DNA from: DASTSN01 sp035760665
GTDB taxonomy: Bacteria > Bacteroidota > Bacteroidia > Chitinophagales > Chitinophagaceae
Assembly (NCBI GenBank): GCA_035760665.1
Contig: DASTSN010000006.1
Span: 1-15,392, forward strand
Length of the DNA stretch: 15,392 bases
Reading direction: 5' to 3'
Positions within the stretch are counted from its first letter, which is position 1. Every line of letters begins with the position of its first letter. Shown here one piece after another: positions 8,481 through 15,202 of this stretch. Below the pieces are notes generated by a model. The model was not told the origin of the DNA, made no database searches, and worked only from the letters and a program-made list of their open reading frames with translations. Made by a program: the position numbers and the translations under genes.

Positions 8481-9470
8481 TTAACGTAATTGTTGTTCAA
8501 TCAGCTTAAATTCATGAAAAGGATTTGCATGCTGGTGTAAAATCCGGTAAACGCTGTTAATTACGGGCAAGGATAGCCGTAATTCACGTATCAATGGCTC
8601 CAGTTCACGGGAAGCCTGGTAACCTTCCGCCACCATTTCCATCGCCTGCAATGCTTTATTCACCTGCAGGCCGCGGCCAATTAATTTACCGAGTGTCCTG
8701 TTACGGCTGTAATCAGAATAAGCGGTAACCAGCATATCACCAAAATATACAGAATCAAACAGGTCACGCTTTCGCGGGCTGATTTTTCGAAGCAGGTGTT
8801 CTGTTTCCCGCATTGCATTGCATGTCAGCACAGCCTGGAAATTGTCTCCATAGTGTAGTCCATTGGCAATCCCGGTAGCGATGGCAATAATATTTTTAAG
8901 AATCGCCACATATTCCACGCCCTGGGGATCATGGTTCTCAATGGCTTTCACATAGTGTGCCCGTAAACTTTTGCTGATATTGGCTACCCAGTCTTTTTCC
9001 TCACCGGCAATTGTTACATACGTGTTTCGCTGCGATGCAATTTCTTCTGCATGACAGGGGCCGCTGAGTACGGTGACCGGATTTTGTAATTCCAGTTTCG
9101 TTTGTAAAAAAGTACTGGGAATTAATCCTGTGCCTGGCACAAACCCTTTTATGGAAACTGCAACCTTATGGGCTTGCAGCCACTTAGGTTCAATGGTACT
9201 TATGGTATCTTGCAGGTACGCAGAAGGAACAGCAAAAATGACCAATTGAGCATCTGCAAACGCTTTTTCTGCGTTTACGGTGGGATGAATATACTTCAGG
9301 TCTAAATTGGTATAGCTGAGATACCGGGGATTTCGGCCATTTGCTTGTATATAGTCGGCCTGGTCTTGCGAACGTACCAGCCACGAAACAGATATACCAC
9401 TCTCAGCAAATATTTTTACCAGTGCTGTTGCCCAACTGCCACTGCCTGCAACGGCAATTTTTTTCAGCAT
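8481..9470 (-). CDS. gpsA: NAD(P)H-dependent glycerol-3-phosphate dehydrogenase
   Basis: Soluble dehydrogenase, 329 residues, reducing dihydroxyacetone phosphate to sn-glycerol 3-phosphate for phospholipid synthesis and, here, probably for glucosylglycerol. The N-terminal Rossmann motif is GSGSWATA (9-16). The substrate/catalytic region has SIKG with Lys108, SGPCHAEE (136-143), the catalytic-type Lys192 in LKNIIAIATGIANGL (191-205) and the C-terminal SRNRTLGKLIGRG (255-267). Its length is normal, and the GPCHAEE and YGDNFQ signatures resemble GpsA of Bacteroidota. It is the first gene of a likely operon: the HAD-GT20 fusion starts 17 bp after its stop. A TAnnTTTG box lies 36 bp before the ATG. 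Whether it is the only gpsA of the genome or a dedicated osmolyte paralogue cannot be told from this window. Confidence 0.95.
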   Translation of the reverse strand: MLKKIAVAGSGSWATALVKIFAESGISVSWLVRSQDQADYIQANGRNPRYLSYTNLDLKYIHPTVNAEKAFADAQLVIFAVPSAYLQDTISTIEPKWLQAHKVAVSIKGFVPGTGLIPSTFLQTKLELQNPVTVLSGPCHAEEIASQRNTYVTIAGEEKDWVANISKSLRAHYVKAIENHDPQGVEYVAILKNIIAIATGIANGLHYGDNFQAVLTCNAMRETEHLLRKISPRKRDLFDSVYFGDMLVTAYSDYSRNRTLGKLIGRGLQVNKALQAMEMVAEGYQASRELEPLIRELRLSLPVINSVYRILHQHANPFHEFKLIEQQLR

Positions 9471-9506
9471 GTTTTAAGGCAAATAATATGTAAACGTAAT
9501 GTTATG

Positions 9507-9514
9507 CAAAGGTA
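9507..9514 (-). promoter_or_regulatory. Bacteroidota -7 box for gpsA-ggpPS
   Basis: Read on the minus strand this is TACCTTTG, a perfect match to the Bacteroidota -7 consensus TAnnTTTG, 36 bp before the gpsA ATG. No TTTG lies at the expected 19-21 bp spacing upstream (the nearest TTG is about 14 bp away), so the promoter may depend on an activator. It overlaps the adjacent palindrome by one base. Confidence 0.5.
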
Positions 9515-9527
9515 GGCATTAATGCCT
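9514..9527. repeat. 14-bp perfect palindrome (candidate operator)
   Basis: AGGCATTAATGCCT reads identically on both strands and sits directly upstream of the gpsA -7 box, where a bound dimeric regulator would contact or block RNA polymerase. It has no loop, which favours a DNA-binding site over an RNA hairpin. I do not recognise the cognate regulator. Confidence 0.5.
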
Positions 9528-9536
9528 GCAATGATC

Positions 9537-9569
9537 TTAAAATGGGATTAAAATGCGATTAAAATTCAA
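9537..9569 (+). repeat. Three tandem 11-bp direct repeats with core TTAAAAT
   Basis: The units are TTAAAATGGGA (9537-9547), TTAAAATGCGA (9548-9558) and TTAAAATTCAA (9559-9569). Each is a constant 7-bp core plus four variable bases, with no gap between units. An 11-bp period puts the cores on one face of the helix, the layout known for PhoB/OmpR-family response regulator sites. It lies between the two divergent -7 boxes, 23 bp upstream of the gpsA box. Confidence 0.6.
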
Positions 9570-9639
9570 TTGAGAAAATTAATAACTCCTAACAGCCACT
9601 TACACTGGTAGTTAACCAGCTCATAAAAGACAGATTATT

Positions 9640-9647
9640 TACCTTTG
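9640..9647 (+). promoter_or_regulatory. Bacteroidota -7 box upstream of mscS
   Basis: TACCTTTG, a perfect TAnnTTTG match and the same 8-mer as the gpsA box on the other strand. No TTTG -33 element is visible at the usual spacing. It would give a leader of roughly 200 nt before the channel start at 9853, so a nearer, less canonical promoter is possible. Confidence 0.35.
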
Positions 9648-9852
9648 CGGCTTTCAAATCTCATTTTTGAGTGGGATTTCTTTTGATAAGTAAAAAAACT
9701 CAGGTATCAGCATCAACCTCCAGGCGTTGTGTGGCAAGTGGCAATAATCTCATTTGTCAAAGCATAAATGGGTAAATGCCGGTTGTTTTTCATTTTGGGA
9801 ACCCGGATGTATTTGAGATATAAAAATTTTAATCACAAATAAACGAATAGCT

Positions 9853-10923
9853 ATGAATGATTTTTTTAAAATGATTTTTTGGGGTAATACAGTAAAAGAC
9901 TGGGCCATAGCACTAGGCATGATTATCGTTTCCTTTATTGTGATTAGGATTCTGCGCGGCTATGGGTTACGCATTGTAAAAAAGTGGACCGAAAAAACAG
10001 AAACGACCTTTGATGATTTTCTCGTGGTTTGTATAGAAAAACATGTGATACCGTACTTATATTTCGCATCAATATACGCAGCTACATCTTACCTTACCCT
10101 AACACCTAGAGGAGACAAGATTGTCGATATCATCATGTTGCTCACCAGTACATTCTTTTTTCTGCGGCTCATTACGGCTGCTTTTCAATACTCCATTTTT
10201 GCTTTTTTAAAACGGCAGGAAAAAAGTGAGCTGAAAAGAAAACAGTCCCGTGGCCTGATCATTATTATCTCTGCATTAATCTGGTTGGTTGGTATTGTTT
10301 TTCTGCTGGACAATATGGGCTATAATGTTACAACCATTATCACCGGCCTTGGTATTGGCGGTATCGCCATCGCCCTGGCAGCACAGGCAATCCTTGGTGA
10401 CCTGTTCAGTTATTTTGTAATCTTTTTTGACCGGCCTTTCGAAATTGGGGATTTTATCATTGTTAATGATAAAATGGGCAGTGTGGAATATATCGGCGTA
10501 AAAACAACAAGGCTACGTTCACTCTCCGGCGAACAAATCATTTGTGCCAATAAATTTCTCACAGATTCGCAAATACATAATTACAAACGAATGGAAAGAC
10601 GACGTATAGTGTTTAAACTGGGCGTTGTGTACCAAACCAGCAAAGAGCAACTGCAGGCCATTCCGAAAATGGTAAAAGAAATCATTGAAAAGCAAGCGGA
10701 TGTGCTTTACGATCGCGGGCATTTCGCCAGCTATGGCGATTTCAGCCTGAATTTTGAATTTGTTTACTACGTTTTAAGCGCCGACTTCAATTTATACATG
10801 GATAAACAACAAGCGATTAACCTTGACATTTATGAAGCCTTTGCAGCGAAGGGAATTGAATTTGCTTATCCCACTCAAACCTTGCTGATGCCAACCGGAC
10901 AGATAAGCGGCACAAAAGAGTAA
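9853..10923 (+). CDS. MscS-family small-conductance mechanosensitive channel
   Basis: Inner-membrane channel that opens under membrane tension and releases ions and small solutes on hypo-osmotic shock. It has 356 residues, somewhat longer than E. coli MscS (286) because of extra N-terminal membrane helices. Hydrophobic segments lie near 15-35, 66-82, 90-112, 134-152 and 161-192. The last is the Gly/Ala-rich pore helix, ITGLGIGGIAIALAAQAILG (163-182), followed by the family's FDRPFEIGD (192-200) at the start of the beta domain. Residues 195-345 form the cytoplasmic beta plus alpha/beta vestibule. No signal peptide or cyclic-nucleotide domain is visible. The start has an AT-rich leader without Shine-Dalgarno; a second Met at residue 7 is possible. 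Divergent placement from the glucosylglycerol operon suggests a role as that solute's release valve. A strong terminator follows. Confidence 0.93.
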   Translation: MNDFFKMIFWGNTVKDWAIALGMIIVSFIVIRILRGYGLRIVKKWTEKTETTFDDFLVVCIEKHVIPYLYFASIYAATSYLTLTPRGDKIVDIIMLLTSTFFFLRLITAAFQYSIFAFLKRQEKSELKRKQSRGLIIIISALIWLVGIVFLLDNMGYNVTTIITGLGIGGIAIALAAQAILGDLFSYFVIFFDRPFEIGDFIIVNDKMGSVEYIGVKTTRLRSLSGEQIICANKFLTDSQIHNYKRMERRRIVFKLGVVYQTSKEQLQAIPKMVKEIIEKQADVLYDRGHFASYGDFSLNFEFVYYVLSADFNLYMDKQQAINLDIYEAFAAKGIEFAYPTQTLLMPTGQISGTKE

Positions 10924-10987
10924 ACGTATGTATTAAATGCAGGGTTACCATTCACGACCTGTGTTAGCTTGTGAATAGTTTCCTTTT

Positions 10988-11024
10988 AACCGCCTGAATC
11001 TTTTACGTCTGGTTTCAGGCGGTT
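10988..11024 (+). terminator. Rho-independent terminator of the mscS transcript
   Basis: Perfect 11-bp stem AACCGCCTGAA (10988-10998) with TTCAGGCGGTT (11014-11024), a 15-nt loop, then a T-rich tail (TTATTATTTTC). It lies 64 bp after the channel stop and ends 16 bp before the next start codon. Confidence 0.85.
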
Positions 11025-11040
11025 TTATTATTTTCATTTC

Positions 11041-11895
11041 ATGAAACCAGGTATTTATTTTCTCGCAGTCCTGCTGAGTATCACCGTAACAACTCATGCG
11101 CAGACAGTGGCAAACGATAAGACAGGGAAACTTTTTATCATTGGCGGCGGCGACCGGCCACCGGCTTTAATGAAAGAAATGATCCGTATTGCTAATCTTA
11201 CGCCAACAGAACATATTGTGGTGTTGCCAATGTCAAGTGCCGAACCTGACAGTTCATACTATTACCTGGTACAGGATGTGGCGCCATATTGCAGAAATAC
11301 GATCGCTAATTTGAATTTTACGGCATCAACAATCAATAACCAGGTATGGCTTGATTCACTCCGGCATGCCAAACTTATTTTTATCACGGGTGGCGACCAG
11401 GAACGTTTTATGAATGCCGTGCTGCATACGCCGGTGTATGAGGCGATTCATTTTGCTTACCAGAATGGCTCCACCGTTGCAGGAACCAGTGCCGGTGCTG
11501 CCGTGATGAGCCGGTTTATGATTACCGGCCGGGAATTAAAAGGTGATACAACTTACCACGCTACGTTTCGTAAACTGCAAGACAATAATATTGAAATTAA
11601 AGAGGGTCTTGGATTGCTGTCAACAGCCATTGTTGACCAGCATTTCGTCGTGCGCAGCCGCTATAACCGCCTGTTATCCGCACTGGCGAAATTTCCTGAT
11701 CTGGCCTGTATTGGTATTGATGAAGCAACTGCCATCGTTGTGCACAAACATCACATTGCAGTTGCAGGTGAAGGGCAGGTGTTAGTATTTCAGGATCCTC
11801 AGCAGCTGAAGATTACCGAAAACGGGCTTATAAAATTTAAGAATCTTCAGTTTAGCATCTTCACTGCCGGTGATGAATTTGATCTTAAAAAATAA
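11041..11895 (+). CDS. Secreted cyanophycinase-like peptidase, family S51
   Basis: A 284-residue serine hydrolase of the S51/class I glutamine amidotransferase-like fold, related to cyanophycinases, which release beta-Asp-Arg dipeptides from the storage polymer cyanophycin. An N-terminal signal peptide (residues 1-20, hydrophobic core FLAVLLSITV, likely cleavage THA-Q) predicts export, as in extracellular cyanophycinases. Motifs: LFIIGGGDRP (31-40), ITGGDQ (115-120), nucleophile elbow AGTSAGA with Ser150, and DQHFVVRSRYNRLL (199-212) with His201, followed by GIDEAT (225-230). No cyanophycin synthetase is present, so it more likely degrades imported or environmental substrate, or another isoaspartyl/beta-linked peptide. 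Only 16 bp separate the start from the preceding terminator hairpin, so its promoter must overlap or precede that hairpin, or it relies on read-through. A terminator follows. Confidence 0.85.
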   Translation: MKPGIYFLAVLLSITVTTHAQTVANDKTGKLFIIGGGDRPPALMKEMIRIANLTPTEHIVVLPMSSAEPDSSYYYLVQDVAPYCRNTIANLNFTASTINNQVWLDSLRHAKLIFITGGDQERFMNAVLHTPVYEAIHFAYQNGSTVAGTSAGAAVMSRFMITGRELKGDTTYHATFRKLQDNNIEIKEGLGLLSTAIVDQHFVVRSRYNRLLSALAKFPDLACIGIDEATAIVVHKHHIAVAGEGQVLVFQDPQQLKITENGLIKFKNLQFSIFTAGDEFDLKK

Positions 11896-11896
11896 C

Positions 11897-11919
11897 ATGT
11901 CGGCCCTTGCGGCTGACGT
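11897..11919 (+). terminator. Probable terminator of the cyanophycinase-like gene
   Basis: GTCGGCC (11899-11905) pairs with GGCTGAC (11911-11917) through seven pairs including one G-U, loop CTTGC, extendable by two weaker pairs. A T-rich stretch (CATTTGTTTTC) follows. It begins right after the stop codon. Confidence 0.6.
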
Positions 11920-12059
11920 CATTTGTTTTCAGCGAGCAGTAACTGGTTAAAATTTCAAAAGAAACAGAAATAATTTCACCAGTAATATTTTTTCTGAACC
12001 CTATTTCTTTCGTGTTTGGATAAACGAAAATTGAAGATCAATTTCAGTTGGTTTCACAA

Positions 12060-12067
12060 TAACTTTG
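12060..12067 (+). promoter_or_regulatory. -7 box before the NIPSNAP gene
   Basis: TAACTTTG matches TAnnTTTG exactly. It lies 15 bp before the ATG, implying a leader of about 10 nt. No TTTG occurs at 19-21 bp upstream (a TTG is only 9 bp away), so support is partial. Confidence 0.4.
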
Positions 12068-12082
12068 GTTAAAAATTAAGGT

Positions 12083-12865
12083 ATGCAAAGGCGAAAATTT
12101 ATTCATTCTTCCGTAGCGGCAGCTGCGGCTATCACCACCGGTATTGACCCGCTTAACAAAAAAGATGCAGCAAAGAAAAAAGAACTATATGAATTAAGGG
12201 AGTACCACATGCACTTTGGGGCTGACCAATCCCAGCTGGATAATTATTTTAAAAATGCGCTGATACCGGCCCTTAATAAATATGGAGTAAAAGCTGTAGG
12301 CGTATTTAAAGAAATGAGCCAGTCAGAACCGGCCAAAATTTACCTGCTGATACCATATCCATCGATGGAAGACTACACGACTATCGTGCACAAAGTGAAA
12401 ACGGATGCTGATTTTCTTAAAAACAGCGAAGCCTATTCGAATATCCCCGCAGATCACCCTGTATATGACCGTTACAGTTCCGCATTTCTCATCGCTTTTG
12501 ACGGAATACCTGCCATGGTGATACCGGAAAACAAAGGAGAACGCATTTTTGAATTAAGAACATACGAAGGTTACAGCGAAGATGCTGTACGCCGGAAGAT
12601 AAAAATGTTTAATGAAGGAGAATTCCCCATTTTTTACCGGACAAAACTAAACCCCGTATTTTTTGGCGAACGAATTGCCGGAGAAAATCTACCCTGCCTA
12701 ACGTATATGATTACATTTAAAAACATGGAGGAAAGGGATAAAAACTGGGCAGCGTTTGGAGCCGATCCAGATTGGAAAAAACTGTCTGCCGACCCACAAT
12801 ACGCCAATACCGTTAATAATATCATTAAGATCTTCCTGGTGCCAACAAGTTACTCGCAAATCTAA
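12083..12865 (+). CDS. Tat-exported protein with two NIPSNAP domains
   Basis: A 260-residue protein whose biochemical role is unknown. The N-terminus MQRRKFIHSS followed by an Ala-rich stretch (11-18) looks like a twin-arginine signal, so it is probably exported folded to the periplasm. Two ferredoxin-like NIPSNAP modules follow. The first (about 35-140) begins YELREYHMHFG and includes ALIPALNKYG; the second (about 153-257) begins IFELRTYEGY and ends NIIKIFLVPTSYSQI. NIPSNAP-family proteins are dimeric alpha/beta barrels of largely undefined function, and tandem copies of this size are common in Bacteroidota and Planctomycetes in my recollection. It appears monocistronic: a terminator lies upstream and a palindromic hairpin starts 3 bp after the stop. 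The gene is convergent with hppA. Confidence 0.82.
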   Translation: MQRRKFIHSSVAAAAAITTGIDPLNKKDAAKKKELYELREYHMHFGADQSQLDNYFKNALIPALNKYGVKAVGVFKEMSQSEPAKIYLLIPYPSMEDYTTIVHKVKTDADFLKNSEAYSNIPADHPVYDRYSSAFLIAFDGIPAMVIPENKGERIFELRTYEGYSEDAVRRKIKMFNEGEFPIFYRTKLNPVFFGERIAGENLPCLTYMITFKNMEERDKNWAAFGADPDWKKLSADPQYANTVNNIIKIFLVPTSYSQI

Positions 12866-12867
12866 AG

Positions 12868-12889
12868 GGGGCTTAAAAAATTAAGCCCC
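12868..12889. terminator. Palindromic hairpin between convergent NIPSNAP gene and hppA
   Basis: Perfect 9-bp inverted repeat GGGGCTTAA / TTAAGCCCC with an AAAA loop. It begins 3 bp after the NIPSNAP stop and 54 bp beyond the hppA stop, where a shared bidirectional terminator would sit. Neither side has a strong T run (minus side CCTTTAGATTT only), so termination may be weak. Nearly the same palindrome recurs in the hppA promoter. Confidence 0.5.
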
Positions 12890-12942
12890 ACTGTGGAAAC
12901 AGCAGGACTTAAGGAATGGTTCTGATTAAGAACGTAAATGAT

Positions 12943-15168
12943 TTATTTTAGGTGAACTGTTTTTTCATTAATCACCGAGGCAGTAACTTGCTGTAAATGT
13001 ACTTCTTTTTTTGATTCTGTGCGCACGGTTTGTTCTTTCGCTGTCCCGTTTATCCGGGCAAGAGTGGGAGCAATAACCAGGGAAACGATTGACATCAATT
13101 TGATCAAAATATTCATAGACGGACCTGATGTATCTTTAAACGGATCACCCACCGTGTCACCAGTTACTGACGCTTTGTGCGGTTCAGATTTTTTATAGAA
13201 AATTTCGCCATTGATTTCCACACCTTTTTCAAATGATTTTTTGGCATTATCCCAAGCGCCACCGGCATTGTTCTGAAACATTCCCATTAGCACTCCGGAA
13301 ACAGTAGCTCCGGCGAGAAAGCCGCCCAGCGCTTCGGGGCCTAACAAGAACCCGATAATGAGCGGGGAACCGATTGTGATTACACCGGGTAAAAGCATTT
13401 TTTTAATGGATGCCTGTGTAGAAATGGCCACACATTTATCATATTCCGGTTTACCGGTTCCTTCCATAATTCCAGGAATCGTTTTAAACTGGCGGCGCAC
13501 TTCCTCCACCATTGACATGGCAGCCTGTCCAACTGCACGAATTGCGAGGGATGAAAAGATAAACGGAATCATGCCACCCACAAACAGGGATGCTAATACT
13601 TTGGCTTTGTAAATATCAATACCATCAATGCCTGCTACACCGACAAAGGCAGCAAACAGAGCTAATGCAGTAAGCGCTGCAGAGGCAATGGCAAATCCTT
13701 TACCGGTAGCAGCCGTGGTATTACCGACTGCATCCAGCACATCGGTTTTTTCCCGCACTTCTTTGGGCAATTCGCTCATCTCTGCAATACCACCGGCATT
13801 ATCTGCAATTGGTCCAAATGCATCGATCGCCAGCTGCATGGCAGTGGTAGCCATCATGCCGGCTGCAGCAATAGACACACCATATAAACCAGCACAAGCA
13901 TACGAACCCCAGATGCCACCCGCCAGCACCAGGATCGGCAGGAAAGTTGATTCCATACCAATAGCCAGTCCTCCAATCACATTGGTAGCATGGCCGGTGG
14001 ATGATTGACGGATGATAGTGAGCACAGGGCGTTTACCCATAGCCGTATAATATTCAGTGATAATACTCATTAATGCACCCACCAGCAATCCTACAGCGAT
14101 GGCTCCCAACACACCCCACTTGGTGAAATCGTGCCCGCGCAAGCTCATATTTTCTGGTAAAATCCAGTATACAAGACCAAAAGCGGCAATGGCTGTGAGA
14201 ATAATGGAGCCCCAGTTACCCATATTCAGTGCTTTTTGCACCGTATCTGTATTCACACCGGCTGATTCACTGATACGTACGAACCATGTACCAATGATTG
14301 AGAAAATAATACCTGTTCCTGCTATCAGCATCGGCAGCAGGATGGGGGATAAACCACCAATACCATCATCACCGGTGACAATGGTTTGTTGTCCCAGTAC
14401 GATAGTAGCCAGTACTGTTGCTACGTATGATCCGAACAGGTCGGCACCCATACCAGCCACATCGCCAACATTATCGCCAACATTATCTGCAATCGTGGCA
14501 GGATTACGCGGGTCATCTTCCGGGATACCGGCTTCTACTTTCCCCACCAGGTCAGCACCAACGTCGGCAGCTTTTGTGTAGATACCACCTCCCACACGGG
14601 CAAATAACGCAATGGACTCTGCACCAAGAGAAAAACCAGTCAGTACTTCAATCATTTTGATCATTTCCGGACCATTGACAGAAGCGCCGACCGGCACGAA
14701 AATCATTTTTAAAATAATAAATAAACTACCCAGCCCCAGGACAGCCAGGCCTGCAACACCCAGACCCATTACAGAGCCGCCTGTAAAAGAAACATTCAGG
14801 GCTTTGCTGAGGCTTGAACGGGCTGCATTGGCAGTGCGTACATTGGCTTTTGTAGCCACCCGCATACCAATGTAACCTGCTGTGGCGCTAAAAACAGCAC
14901 CTACCACAAATGAACCGGCAATCAGCCAGTGCGAATTGGGATTGGCCTGCGCCATTACAGCCAGTAGGATGGCAACAATAACAACAAAGTATCCAAGAAT
15001 TTTCCATTCTGCTTTGAGGAATGCCATAGCACCTTCAGCGATATAATTGCTGATTTCTTTCATGCGGTCATTGCCGGCATCCTGCTTGCTCACCCAGTTA
15101 AACTTAACCAGTGTGTATAACAAGCCAATGATTCCCATTGCAGGAACTAGGTAAATCAATTTGTCCAT
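12943..15168 (-). CDS. hppA: K+-dependent membrane-bound pyrophosphatase (ion-pumping)
   Basis: Homodimeric inner-membrane enzyme of about 16 helices that couples pyrophosphate hydrolysis to H+ and/or Na+ export; 741 residues, a normal length. Catalytic loops are complete: DVGADLVGKVE (202-212), DDPRNPATIADNVGDNVGD (218-236), DAFGPIADNAGG (449-460), NNAGGAWDNAKK (633-644) and TGDTVGDPFKDTSGP (669-683). GNTTAATGKG (482-491) has Ala486 where K+-independent enzymes carry Lys, indicating K+ stimulation. The ion-gate glutamate of helix 6 is missing: DLFGSYVA has Gly246 where Na+ pumps have Glu, and no Glu one turn later as in plant H+ pumps. Instead Glu184 appears in helix 5 (LGAES), the arrangement I recall for flavobacterial H+-pumping enzymes. 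A polar tail of about 35 residues follows the last helix. A full Bacteroidota promoter precedes it. Confidence 0.95.
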   Translation of the reverse strand: MDKLIYLVPAMGIIGLLYTLVKFNWVSKQDAGNDRMKEISNYIAEGAMAFLKAEWKILGYFVVIVAILLAVMAQANPNSHWLIAGSFVVGAVFSATAGYIGMRVATKANVRTANAARSSLSKALNVSFTGGSVMGLGVAGLAVLGLGSLFIILKMIFVPVGASVNGPEMIKMIEVLTGFSLGAESIALFARVGGGIYTKAADVGADLVGKVEAGIPEDDPRNPATIADNVGDNVGDVAGMGADLFGSYVATVLATIVLGQQTIVTGDDGIGGLSPILLPMLIAGTGIIFSIIGTWFVRISESAGVNTDTVQKALNMGNWGSIILTAIAAFGLVYWILPENMSLRGHDFTKWGVLGAIAVGLLVGALMSIITEYYTAMGKRPVLTIIRQSSTGHATNVIGGLAIGMESTFLPILVLAGGIWGSYACAGLYGVSIAAAGMMATTAMQLAIDAFGPIADNAGGIAEMSELPKEVREKTDVLDAVGNTTAATGKGFAIASAALTALALFAAFVGVAGIDGIDIYKAKVLASLFVGGMIPFIFSSLAIRAVGQAAMSMVEEVRRQFKTIPGIMEGTGKPEYDKCVAISTQASIKKMLLPGVITIGSPLIIGFLLGPEALGGFLAGATVSGVLMGMFQNNAGGAWDNAKKSFEKGVEINGEIFYKKSEPHKASVTGDTVGDPFKDTSGPSMNILIKLMSIVSLVIAPTLARINGTAKEQTVRTESKKEVHLQQVTASVINEKTVHLK

Positions 15169-15202
15169 AAGCGATGATTCTTAGTCAAAATTTTAAGGAG
15201 GG

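Larger units (their letters stand above)
9471..9852. other. Divergent gpsA-ggpPS / mscS intergenic region
   Basis: A 382-bp non-coding region between two divergent start codons. It holds a minus-strand -7 box (9507-9514), a 14-bp palindrome (9514-9527), three tandem 11-bp repeats (9537-9569), a plus-strand -7 box (9640-9647) and a short inverted repeat CTCA/TGAG (9660-9671). If the plus-strand box is used, the channel gene has a leader of roughly 200 nt. I do not recognise a riboswitch class in it and see no convincing small ORF or intrinsic terminator. Confidence 0.7.

Noticed and set aside
9648..9852. Riboswitch in the possible long mscS leader
   Set aside because: I could not match it to a known riboswitch class, and the only clear inverted repeat (9660-9671) is too short. 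A covariance-model search would be needed to say more.
14057..14581. Plus-strand open frame of 174 codons inside hppA
   Set aside because: Antisense to the catalytic core of hppA; Pro/Ser/Thr/Ile-rich translation typical of the reverse complement of membrane-protein codons.
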